A DNA stretch of 64,000 nucleotides from Halobaculum magnesiiphilum (lineage in GTDB: Archaea > Halobacteriota > Halobacteria > Halobacteriales > Haloferacaceae): positions 1,488,001 to 1,552,000 of the forward strand of contig NZ_CP081958.1 in NCBI RefSeq assembly GCF_019823105.1, written 5' to 3'. The translations under genes and the position numbers were made by a program. This document shows positions 17,760 to 24,965 of this stretch, piece after piece. The notes under the pieces were generated by a model, which was given only the letters and a program-made list of their open reading frames with translations, made no database searches and had not been told where the DNA came from. Positions within the stretch are counted from its first letter, which is position 1; each line of letters starts with the position of its first letter.

Positions 17760-18647
17760 ATGGACGAACGCGAGGCGCTCGCGCGACTGACCGCGACGCT
17801 CCCGGGCGCGGGCGACGACTGCGCGGTCGTCGGCGACCGGGTGCTCACGACCGACATGCTCCACGAGACGACGGACTTCCCCGCCGGCGTCGACCGCTAC
17901 ACCGCGGGCTGGCGGGCGGTCGGCGCCTCGCTGTCGGACGTGGCCGCGATGGGCGCCGACGCGGAGGCGGCCGTCGCGGCCTACGGGGCGCCGCGGTTCG
18001 ACCCCGACGAGGTCGGCGACTTCGTGCGCGGCGCACGCGAGGTCTGTGCGGCGGTCGACGCCGAGTACGTCGGCGGCGATCTCGACCGCCACGACGAGTT
18101 CACCGTCGCGACGACCGCGCTCGGCGAGAGCGACGACCCGATCCGTCGCGGCGGCGCCACCCGCGGCGACGCGGTGTGCGTGACCGGCGCGCTCGGCCGC
18201 AGTGCCGCCGCCGTCCGCGCGTTCGAGGACGGTGACGCCGAGCGCGGGAACGAGCTGTTCCGCTTCACCCCGCGCGTCGCCGCCGGCGTCGCGCTCCGGC
18301 CGTACGCGACGGCGATGATGGACTCCAGCGACGGGCTCGCGCGCTCGCTGCACCAGCTCGTCGAGGCGAGCGACGTGAGCGACCTCGGGATGGACATCAC
18401 CGAGTCGTACGTCCCCGTCGCCGACGCGGTGCGCGAGCGGTTCGACGACGACGAGGCGCGCCGGGAGGCGGCGCTGTTCTTCGGCGAGGACTTCGAGCTG
18501 GTGTTCACGCTCCCGAGCGACGCCGTCGACGACGCCCGCGAGGCCTCGCCGACGCCGATCTCGGTGATCGGAAACGTGACGTGGGACGGCGTCAGGATGG
18601 ACGGCGAGCCGCTCCCGGACCGCGGCTACGAGCACGCCGGGGACTGA
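17760..18647 (+). CDS. thiL: Thiamine-monophosphate kinase
   Basis: A 295-residue enzyme phosphorylating thiamine monophosphate to thiamine pyrophosphate. The PurM/ThiL fold is shown by GAGDDCAVV (metal/ATP binding), TTDMLHETTDF, the ASLSDVAAMGA helix, MDSSDGLARSL and FFGEDFELVFTL. Length fits archaeal ThiL. The gene lies between divergent and convergent neighbours and probably has its own promoter. Confidence 0.93.
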   Translation: MDEREALARLTATLPGAGDDCAVVGDRVLTTDMLHETTDFPAGVDRYTAGWRAVGASLSDVAAMGADAEAAVAAYGAPRFDPDEVGDFVRGAREVCAAVDAEYVGGDLDRHDEFTVATTALGESDDPIRRGGATRGDAVCVTGALGRSAAAVRAFEDGDAERGNELFRFTPRVAAGVALRPYATAMMDSSDGLARSLHQLVEASDVSDLGMDITESYVPVADAVRERFDDDEARREAALFFGEDFELVFTLPSDAVDDAREASPTPISVIGNVTWDGVRMDGEPLPDRGYEHAGD

Positions 18648-18699
18648 CCGCGACGGCGGTCGCTGACGACGCAGCGGTCGCGCGTCCCAGGCCGGTCGA

Positions 18700-19836
18700 T
18701 CAGATCGTCGTCACCTGGATCGGCACGAGCATGAAACACAGGAGGCCGAGGGCGAACGTGAACACGCCGACGGCGATGCGTTTCGGGCCGAGCGCGGTGT
18801 CGTCGATCGGCTCCGCGGGGCCGCGGTAGGCGATGAACGCCGAGAACAGCCCCCAGAAGGCCCACAGCCCGACGGACTCGTTGAGCCCGAGGTCGCGAAC
18901 GAAATAGAGGTACGCGGCGATGCCGAACAGCGCGGTGGGCACGAACGCCGCAACCGTCTCCTGGCGCCGGCCAACCATCGCGCGGACGATGTGGCCGCCG
19001 TCGAGTTGGCCGACCGGGAGGAGGTTGAGCACCGTGAAGAACATCCCGACCCACGCGCCCATGACCACGGGATGTGCGGTTTTCGTCGGGTCGGTGTAGC
19101 CGGTGGGCTGGTTCAACGCGGCGGCGATCAGGTCCAACAGCGGCGGGTTGTTGAACACGATGACCTGGCCGCCGCCGCCGAGCACCGACTGCGGGACCGT
19201 GAACGGCCCGAGGAGGAGGCCGACCACCGTGACGACGATCGTGGCGGCCAGCCCCGCGAGCGGGCCGGCGACGCCGATGTCGAACAGCGCCTCCCGGTCG
19301 GGCATCTGCCCGCGCATCCGGATGATCGCGCCCATCGTCCCGAACGGGAGGATGAAGGGGATGACGTAGGGGAGCGACACGTCGACGCCGTGGTAGCGAC
19401 CGAGCGCGTAGTGGCCGAGTTCGTGCGTCAACAGCACGCCGAGGACGGCCGCGGTGAAGGGCCACGCCTGCAACACGGAGAGGGGGTTCTCCTGGATCGT
19501 CGAGAAGGGGACGTAGTACCACGCCGTCGCACCGACGAGCAGCGTCGTCGCCACCGTCGCGACGAACAGCCCGACGTTGACCCAGGGAACGCCGTCGAGG
19601 CCGTCGGCGTACGGGCGGGCGACGATCACGTCCAGCCCGGAGTCGGTGGTGACGACCTGTACCTCGTAGCCGGCCTCCCGGAACGCCGGCCAGACGCGAC
19701 GGACGAGCTCGCGCTCGTCCACGTCGCTGATCCCGTAGTAGAGGATCCGATCGTCGTCCCGTCGGATCTCCGAACAATGGAAGACGGCGTCGAGTTCGGG
19801 GGGACGGGGATAGTCGGCTGCGGCCGCCTCGCTCAT
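18700..19836 (-). CDS. Site-2 protease family zinc metalloprotease (M50)
   Basis: A 378-residue membrane protease. A soluble N-terminal domain (about 1-85) precedes six or more helices. The active-site His/Glu are in HELGHYALG and the third zinc ligand Asp in LLPVGQLDGGH. Such proteases cut membrane-bound regulators or small proteins; the target is unknown. ATG 19836 (MSEAAAADYPRPPE) is preferred to the ATG nine codons upstream. No PDZ domain is visible, unlike the second S2P protein at 24966-26756. Confidence 0.88.
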   Translation of the reverse strand: MSEAAAADYPRPPELDAVFHCSEIRRDDDRILYYGISDVDERELVRRVWPAFREAGYEVQVVTTDSGLDVIVARPYADGLDGVPWVNVGLFVATVATTLLVGATAWYYVPFSTIQENPLSVLQAWPFTAAVLGVLLTHELGHYALGRYHGVDVSLPYVIPFILPFGTMGAIIRMRGQMPDREALFDIGVAGPLAGLAATIVVTVVGLLLGPFTVPQSVLGGGGQVIVFNNPPLLDLIAAALNQPTGYTDPTKTAHPVVMGAWVGMFFTVLNLLPVGQLDGGHIVRAMVGRRQETVAAFVPTALFGIAAYLYFVRDLGLNESVGLWAFWGLFSAFIAYRGPAEPIDDTALGPKRIAVGVFTFALGLLCFMLVPIQVTTI

Positions 19837-20047
19837 CGACGGTAGTTCGCCGCGAACGGGCATAAGTCCTCGGCGACGGGAGCGTCGCCGCCGACGGCAT
19901 GACCGACGGGAGGGAGCCGGCGTCGGCGCTCCGGGTTCGGACTGGAACGGATCGGGGCGGGAGAATCGAGTCGACGGGAGAGACGCCGGATCGGCGCGGG
20001 GACCACCCGTGTGCGGGGACCGGTTCGGGGCCGTCGGGTACGCCTCG

Positions 20048-20314
20048 TCAGTTCGCCGGCTCGATGCGCCAGGTGGTCGCGGACGTGTACGACCACTTCT
20101 CGATGGAGAGCCCGCAGGCGGAGTCCTTGAGCTTCACCATCAGGGCGCCGATCTCCTTCGGCGAGAGGCCGACTTCCTCGGCGATGAACTTGCTCTTGAA
20201 GTAGAGCTCGCCGTCCTCGGCCTTCTCGCGCAGGAACGTCGCGAGACGCTCCTCCTTGGAGGGGGTGTCGGTCGAGGCGCGGTCGGTGTCGGAGGGTTGC
20301 ACGGTTGCGCTCAT
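20048..20314 (-). CDS. Small winged-helix-like haloarchaeal protein (DUF7123-like)
   Basis: An 88-residue protein. After a polar 20-residue lead comes a compact helix-turn-helix-like domain (RLATFLREKAEDGELYFKSKFIAEE, key LFLREK and FIAEEVGLSPKEIGALM) and a beta hairpin ending TTWRIEPAN. It resembles the haloarchaeal DUF7123 family and may bind DNA. ATG 20314 is supported by a clear TATA box at 20351-20358. Long AT-rich upstream DNA suggests regulated expression. Confidence 0.78.
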   Translation of the reverse strand: MSATVQPSDTDRASTDTPSKEERLATFLREKAEDGELYFKSKFIAEEVGLSPKEIGALMVKLKDSACGLSIEKWSYTSATTWRIEPAN

Positions 20315-20350
20315 TGTGTCACCTCGATTCACCCTACGGGCATCCGGGGG

Positions 20351-20358
20351 GATATAAA
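20351..20358 (-). promoter_or_regulatory. TATA box of the 20048-20314 gene
   Basis: On the minus strand the sequence reads tttatatc, 37-44 bases before ATG 20314. This would start transcription about ten bases before the start codon, a near-leaderless arrangement common in haloarchaea. Confidence 0.75.
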
Positions 20359-20719
20359 GTCGAGTCCGTTGAGTGCGATTCGGCTCCGTTCAGGGAATTT
20401 CTGCCGTGAAACGTGGTATGCCCGACCGTTCACGACTCTTTTGAATTCGTTTAGAATATTTATACCCGATTTTGAGGACGTTTGAGAGATGTTTCAGGGT
20501 ACTGTCCAGATCGGTCCTGCAGCGGTTGATTCCAGTTTTGAATCACAGAATACATCGTCTGCCGCGGTCGCGCGCGTCGTCATCGGGACGACACGGGATC
20601 GCGGTTGTGGGCCGCAATAAGCCCGGTCGACGGGGTAGAGACCGCCGTCAACGCCGTCGGATCCGTGGCCCTCGGGCGGTCGCCGAGGGAGTGAGTCGCC
20701 ACGGGACGTCGGTCGTAGG
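20359..20719. other. AT-rich intergenic region with promoter-like sites and nested hairpin
   Basis: This gap holds no convincing gene. Bases 20390-20560 are far more AT-rich than the surroundings. A two-way TATA candidate (gaatatttatac, about 20454-20465) could drive a small RNA rightward, or belong to the leftward gene's control region. Bases 20663-20704 form nested inverted repeats (CCGTGGC/GCCACGG outside, CCCTCGG/CCGAGGG inside) with a gagtgag motif, directly behind the MobB-MoaE stop. That resembles the palindromic elements elsewhere in the window. Confidence 0.5.
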
Positions 20720-21580
20720 CTACTGAGACCGCTCGTGCACCCAGAACTCGTCGCTCTCGGTCGTCTCCTTCTTGAATATCGGGACCTCGTCCTTGAGCCG
20801 GTTGATGCCGTCCTCGACGGTGCGGAACGCCTCGGTCCGGTGGCCCGCGAGCACGACGACGAAGACGATGTCCTCGCCGTCGGCGACGACGCCGACGCGG
20901 TGGTGCATCCGCACGTCGAAGACGCCCTCCCGCGCCTCGAGCTCGCGCTCGATGCGGGCCATCCGATCGGCGGCGACGCCCTCGTACTTCTCGAACTCCA
21001 GCGCCTCGGTCCGGTCGTCGTCCGGGGCGTCCTTCGCGCGGACGCGGCCGGTGAACGTCGCGATGGCGCCCGACCGGTCGGCGCCCTCGCTGGCTTTCGC
21101 CTCGTCGATGAGCGCCTCCAGGGTGACGTGCGGCTCCGCGTCCTCGATGTGGTCGACGAGATCCTCGACCGACAGCTCGTCCGCGTCGGCGACGCGAGCG
21201 ACAACGTCGCCCGGGACGGCCTCGTCGCCGACGACGACCGTCGGCAGGCGGAGTTTCGAGAACCCCGCGACGAGCGCGTAGTCGAAGTCGGGGGCCAGCC
21301 GGTCGAGCAGGTCGGGGAACGTCTCGCCGGCGCCGGCGCCGGTCCACCCGCCGTCGTCGCCGAGGCGGTACGCGGCACCGGGGCCGCGATCCGTGTCTCC
21401 GGGCCCGCCAGCCGAGCCGGCCGCCGGTTCGTCCGCGTCGGCCGGTCGACCGGCCGATCCGGCGGCGATACCGCCGTCACCGTCGTCGCGACGGATGGTC
21501 GCCACGCGGCCGTCGAGCCGCGCCGACAGGGGGGCCAGGAGGTCGGCCGCGCCGGGGCCGACAAGCGAGAGCGTGCGCAT
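20720..21580 (-). CDS. moaE: MobB-MoaE fusion, molybdopterin cofactor protein
   Basis: A 286-residue fusion. Residues 1-145 resemble MobB (LSLVGPG near the start; FDYALVAGFSKLRLPTVVVG in the middle), although the P-loop is degenerate. Residues 150-286 are MoaE, the large subunit of molybdopterin synthase, with GAIATFTGRVR, FEKYEGVAADRM, MHHRVGVV, the HRTEAF helix and the catalytic lysines of PIFKKE. The fusion is usual in haloarchaea. MoaE adds sulphur from MoaD thiocarboxylate to precursor Z. An acidic Gly/Ala-rich linker (about 35-70) is low complexity. Confidence 0.88.
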   Translation of the reverse strand: MRTLSLVGPGAADLLAPLSARLDGRVATIRRDDGDGGIAAGSAGRPADADEPAAGSAGGPGDTDRGPGAAYRLGDDGGWTGAGAGETFPDLLDRLAPDFDYALVAGFSKLRLPTVVVGDEAVPGDVVARVADADELSVEDLVDHIEDAEPHVTLEALIDEAKASEGADRSGAIATFTGRVRAKDAPDDDRTEALEFEKYEGVAADRMARIERELEAREGVFDVRMHHRVGVVADGEDIVFVVVLAGHRTEAFRTVEDGINRLKDEVPIFKKETTESDEFWVHERSQ

Positions 21581-21715
21581 GTCAGGGAGAGGGCGAGCGA
21601 CCGGCTTAGGCCTTCGGCCCGCGGGGACGGTTCGGGCGGCTCGACGCCTGACAGTCGGTACCGAGCCGGGATCGCTCCGGGAGCCTTAAGAGCGAAACGG
21701 GGGTAGGCGAGTGCA

Positions 21716-22432
21716 ATGAGAGTAGTCCTGTCGCTCGGCGGGAGCGTCCTCGCGCCGGAACTCGACTCCGGGCGCGTGGCGGCGTACGCGAACGCCATCG
21801 AGCGGTTGGTCGACGAGGGCTGTGAGCTGGGGGTCGTCGTCGGCGGCGGCGGCGTCGCGCGCGACTACATCGGCGCGGCCCGGGATCTGGACGCCAACGA
21901 GGTCCAACTCGACCAGCTGGGCATCGACGTGACGCGGGTGAACGCCCGGCTGCTCATCACCGCGCTGGGCCCGTCGGTCGACCCCTCCCCCGCGCACGAT
22001 TACGACGAGGCGGCCGACGCCATCCGCCGCGGCGACGTGTCGGTGATGGGCGGCGTCACGCCGGGACAGACCACCGACGCCGTCGCGGCCGCGCTCGGGG
22101 AGTACGTCGACGCCGACCTCCTCGTGTACGCGACGGGCGCGGACGGCATCTACGACGCCGACCCGAACGTCGACGAGTCGGCCACGCAGTTCGCGGAGAT
22201 GACGCCCGAGGAACTGGTCGAGGTCATCGTGCCGATGAGCCGCGACGCCGGCGCCTCCGCGCCGGTCGACCTGCTGGCGGCGAAGCTCATCCAGCGCGCC
22301 GGGATGCGGACGGTCGTCCTCGACGGCCACGACCCCGAGGCGGTCGAGAACGCGGTACTGTACGGCGAACACACCGGGACCGACGTGGTTCCCGCCGGCG
22401 GCGACGAGCCGACGTACTGGGCGCAACGATGA
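21716..22432 (+). CDS. pyrH: Archaeal uridylate kinase
   Basis: A 238-residue amino acid kinase-fold enzyme phosphorylating UMP to UDP. The phosphate-binding SLGGSVLAPEL, the GVVVGGGGVARDYI loop, GGVTPGQTTDAVAA and YATGADGIYDADP are typical of the archaeal type. The last four bases overlap the lysS start (ATGA), so pyrH-lysS is a translationally coupled pair. Confidence 0.95.
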   Translation: MRVVLSLGGSVLAPELDSGRVAAYANAIERLVDEGCELGVVVGGGGVARDYIGAARDLDANEVQLDQLGIDVTRVNARLLITALGPSVDPSPAHDYDEAADAIRRGDVSVMGGVTPGQTTDAVAAALGEYVDADLLVYATGADGIYDADPNVDESATQFAEMTPEELVEVIVPMSRDAGASAPVDLLAAKLIQRAGMRTVVLDGHDPEAVENAVLYGEHTGTDVVPAGGDEPTYWAQR

Positions 22433-24156
22433 GCGGCGAGGACGAACGCAGTGAGTCCTCGGACCGAACGGGGAGCGCAGCGACCCGTGAGGACGACGAT
22501 CCCGCCGTCGATCCGCACGCGGTCGGCGGTCGCGGCGACGGGGACGGCGACGCACACCACGCGTTCTGGGCCGACGAGGTCGCCGACGAGATCGAGGCGC
22601 GCGACCCCGACGAGCCGATCGTGATCAAGGGCGGCGTCTCGCCCTCGGGCATCGCCCACATCGGCAACTTCAACGAGATCATCCGGGGCTACTTCGTCGC
22701 GGCGGTGCTTCGCGAGCGGGGCCACGAGGTCCGGCAGGTGTTCACCAGCGACGACAAGGACGCCCTCCGGAAGCTCCCCCGGAAGCTGGCGGACACCGAC
22801 GGCGACATCGTCGAGCTGGGCGACGTGAACGCCGGCGCGCTCGGCCAGAACCTCGGGAAGCCGTACACGGACATCCCGGACCCGTTCGAGGACGGCCACG
22901 ATTCCTACGCCGCCCACTTCGCGGCGCTGCTGTCGGCCGACGCCGAGGCCCTCGACATCCCGGTCGAGATGGTGTCGAACACGGAGCTGTACGCCGACGG
23001 CTCCTTCGACGACGTGGTCGAGCGCGTGCTGCGCAACGCCGACGCCGCCCGCGAGACGCTGGGGAAGTACCAGGACAAGGTCGACGAGGACTACGTCCCG
23101 TTCATGCCGCAGTGCTCCGAGTGCGGCATGCTGACGCAGGACGTGACCGAGGTGGATCTCGACGCCCGCGAGGTCCACTATCGCTGTTCGGGGATCGAGG
23201 CGGGCGAGCGGTTCATGGAGGGGTGCGGCCACGAGGGCGTCGCCTCCTTCCGCGAGGGGAAGCTCCCGTGGCGCTTCGAGTGGCCCGCCCAGTGGGAGGT
23301 GCTCGGCGTCGACTTCGAGCCGTTCGGCAAGGACCACGCGGAGGGCTCCTGGCCCAGCGGCGTCGACATCGCCCGGAACGTCCTCGGCATCGAGCCGCCC
23401 GTCCCGATGGTGTACGAGTGGTTCACGCTCAACGGCGAGTCGCTGTCCTCCTCGGAGGGGCACGTCGTCACCGTCCAGGAGGTGCTCGACCTGATCGAGC
23501 CGGAGGTGCTGCGCTACTTCTTCGTCCGCAACCCGAAGAAGGCGAAGGACTTCGACGTCGAGCGGCTGGACCAGTTGGTCAACGAGTTCGACCGCTTCGA
23601 GCGCGCGTACTTCGGCGATGCGGACCCCGACGAGCGCTTCGCGGCGTTCGCCGAGCGGGGGTACCCGTTCGTCGTCGACGAGGTGCGGGAGGGTCGCGTC
23701 CGCCTGCCGTACACCTTCGCGGCGGTGCTCGGGATGGTCGACGACCGCGGGTTCCGGATCCAGCTCGCTCGCGACGAGGGGCACTTCACCGACGAGACGC
23801 CCGAGTGGGCCATCGAGGACGCGCTGGAGCGCGTCGAGCGCGCCCGCCGGTGGGCCGAGCGCTGTGACAACGAGTACAACTACCGGCTCCAGTCTGACCT
23901 CCCGGAACACGACTTCGAGGCGGCCGTCGAGGCCGCCCTCGACGACCTCGCCGACTTCGTCGCCGACGGGCACGACGGCGAGGCGATCCAGGGCGAGATC
24001 TACGAGACCGCCCGACGCCACGACGTGGCGGTCGGCGACTTCTTCGCCGCCGGCTACCGGCTGTTCTTCGACGAGACGCAGGGGCCGCGGCTGGGCGAGT
24101 TCCTCGGCGAGTTGGAGCGCGAGTTCGTCGTCTCGCGGTTACGGCGGGAGTCGTAG
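22429..24156 (+). CDS. lysS: Class I lysyl-tRNA synthetase
   Basis: A 575-residue LysRS1 of the archaeal class I type. The HIGH-like motif is GIAHIGNF in GVSPSGIAHIGN. A zinc-binding segment follows (CSEC, then later Cys residues near 250-275). The KMSKS-equivalent is SLSSSEG, lacking the usual Lys. The C-terminal helical bundle binds the anticodon. Residues 4-24 (rich in Ser, Glu, Arg, Asp) are not part of the enzyme core; their DNA consists of two palindromic elements with the GAGCGCAGCGA-type core. Overlaps pyrH by four bases. Confidence 0.94.
   Translation: MSGEDERSESSDRTGSAATREDDDPAVDPHAVGGRGDGDGDAHHAFWADEVADEIEARDPDEPIVIKGGVSPSGIAHIGNFNEIIRGYFVAAVLRERGHEVRQVFTSDDKDALRKLPRKLADTDGDIVELGDVNAGALGQNLGKPYTDIPDPFEDGHDSYAAHFAALLSADAEALDIPVEMVSNTELYADGSFDDVVERVLRNADAARETLGKYQDKVDEDYVPFMPQCSECGMLTQDVTEVDLDAREVHYRCSGIEAGERFMEGCGHEGVASFREGKLPWRFEWPAQWEVLGVDFEPFGKDHAEGSWPSGVDIARNVLGIEPPVPMVYEWFTLNGESLSSSEGHVVTVQEVLDLIEPEVLRYFFVRNPKKAKDFDVERLDQLVNEFDRFERAYFGDADPDERFAAFAERGYPFVVDEVREGRVRLPYTFAAVLGMVDDRGFRIQLARDEGHFTDETPEWAIEDALERVERARRWAERCDNEYNYRLQSDLPEHDFEAAVEAALDDLADFVADGHDGEAIQGEIYETARRHDVAVGDFFAAGYRLFFDETQGPRLGEFLGELEREFVVSRLRRES
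22437..22488. repeat. Two in-frame palindromic elements in lysS
   Basis: At 22437-22461 the arms CGAGGAC/GTCCTCG enclose the 11-nt loop GAACGCAGTGA. At 22468-22488 the arms ACGGG/CCCGT enclose GAGCGCAGCGA. Both lie in the codons for the non-conserved N-terminus of LysRS and keep the frame. The loop is the same core that occurs between genes at 5180, 58053 and 60837. Confidence 0.85.
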
Positions 24157-24254
24157 CCGGAAGCGACGCGGACCACCGGGTCGCGCCGTCCCCCGCCGGC
24201 AGAGCCGATCACCCGCGTTCGAAATCGGGTGAACGCAGATCGCCCGCGAGACGA

Positions 24255-24272
24255 ACTGACTGGACAGTCAGT
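24255..24272. promoter_or_regulatory. 18-bp operator-like palindrome upstream of padR
   Basis: Arms ACTGACTG and CAGTCAGT, perfect, separated by GA. It lies 54-71 bases before the ATG at 24326, upstream of or overlapping the expected promoter. The geometry (8+2+8) suits a dimeric regulator such as the PadR protein itself, or a TetR-type repressor. Confidence 0.65.
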
Positions 24273-24319
24273 GACGGTTTCGGCGACCGAAACCCTTAGT
24301 GAGCGACGGCGAAACCGTC
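24273..24319. promoter_or_regulatory. 10-bp inverted repeat around the padR promoter
   Basis: GACGGTTTCG at 24273-24282 is exactly inverted as CGAAACCGTC at 24310-24319. The 27-base interval contains a second gaccgaaac and the TATA-like cccttag. The second arm ends six bases before ATG 24326. A repressor bound to both arms would cover the transcription start. Confidence 0.6.
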
Positions 24320-24325
24320 GGGGTA

Positions 24326-24937
24326 ATGCGGAAGAGCGGCCCGCCGCGTGGCCTCATCTCGTACATCGTGCTGGAACTCCTCGAGGAGAAGCCGCGCTAC
24401 GGCTACGAGATCCTCAAGGAGATCACCGACATCAGCGGCGGCCACTGGGAACCGTCCTACGGCTCCGTCTACCCCATCCTCTACAAGTTCGAGGACGAGG
24501 GCTACGCCGAGCGGATCGAGCGCGAGGACGAGCCCGACCGGAAGTACTTCGCGCTGACCGACGAGGGCCGCGACCACCTGACCGAGAAACGTCGCGAGGT
24601 CGGCGGGAAGGCGCGCGACTTCGCGGACGTGATCTTGGGCTTCTACCACATGTACGTCGCGTTCGCGACCGACGAACGCTTCGACGTGGACCCGTCGGAC
24701 GACGACTGGCACTTCGACGGCGAGTACTCCGGGTGGATCGCCGAGCAGGTGATCCGCCACCACGAGCGGGACTTCGGCGAGTTCGAGCGCATCGGGGACA
24801 CGCCCGAGGAGTTCCACGCCCGGCAGGGCGACGCCGACGCGCCCGAGGGCGACACTGGCGAGAACGCGGACGCGAGCGAGGACGGCGACGACAATCGCTC
24901 GGAGGAGGCGGCCGCCGACGGCGGGACGAACGCCTGA
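24326..24937 (+). CDS. PadR family transcriptional regulator
   Basis: A 203-residue regulator. The PadR winged helix is clear: RGLISYIVLELLEEKPRYG, then YEILKEITDIS, HWEPSYGSVYPILYKFEDEG and the wing RKYFALTDEGR (cited in parts). The middle is a helical region (about 85-165). The last 40 residues are an acidic Asp/Gly/Ala tail. A GTG nine codons upstream (24299) is possible, but it would lie inside the inverted repeat, so ATG 24326 is chosen. Autoregulation through the two palindromes just upstream is likely. Confidence 0.85.
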   Translation: MRKSGPPRGLISYIVLELLEEKPRYGYEILKEITDISGGHWEPSYGSVYPILYKFEDEGYAERIEREDEPDRKYFALTDEGRDHLTEKRREVGGKARDFADVILGFYHMYVAFATDERFDVDPSDDDWHFDGEYSGWIAEQVIRHHERDFGEFERIGDTPEEFHARQGDADAPEGDTGENADASEDGDDNRSEEAAADGGTNA

Positions 24938-24965
24938 CCGGTTCGGACCGGCCCCGGTACCCGAC

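Noticed and set aside
19899-20204. 101-codon + strand ORF
   Set aside because: It overlaps the winged-helix gene antisense and has no promoter or conserved look.
20472-20726. 84-codon ORF behind the AT-rich promoter-like site
   Set aside because: Arg-rich composition, no family resemblance and overlap with hairpins and the end of the MobB-MoaE gene suggest it is not translated.
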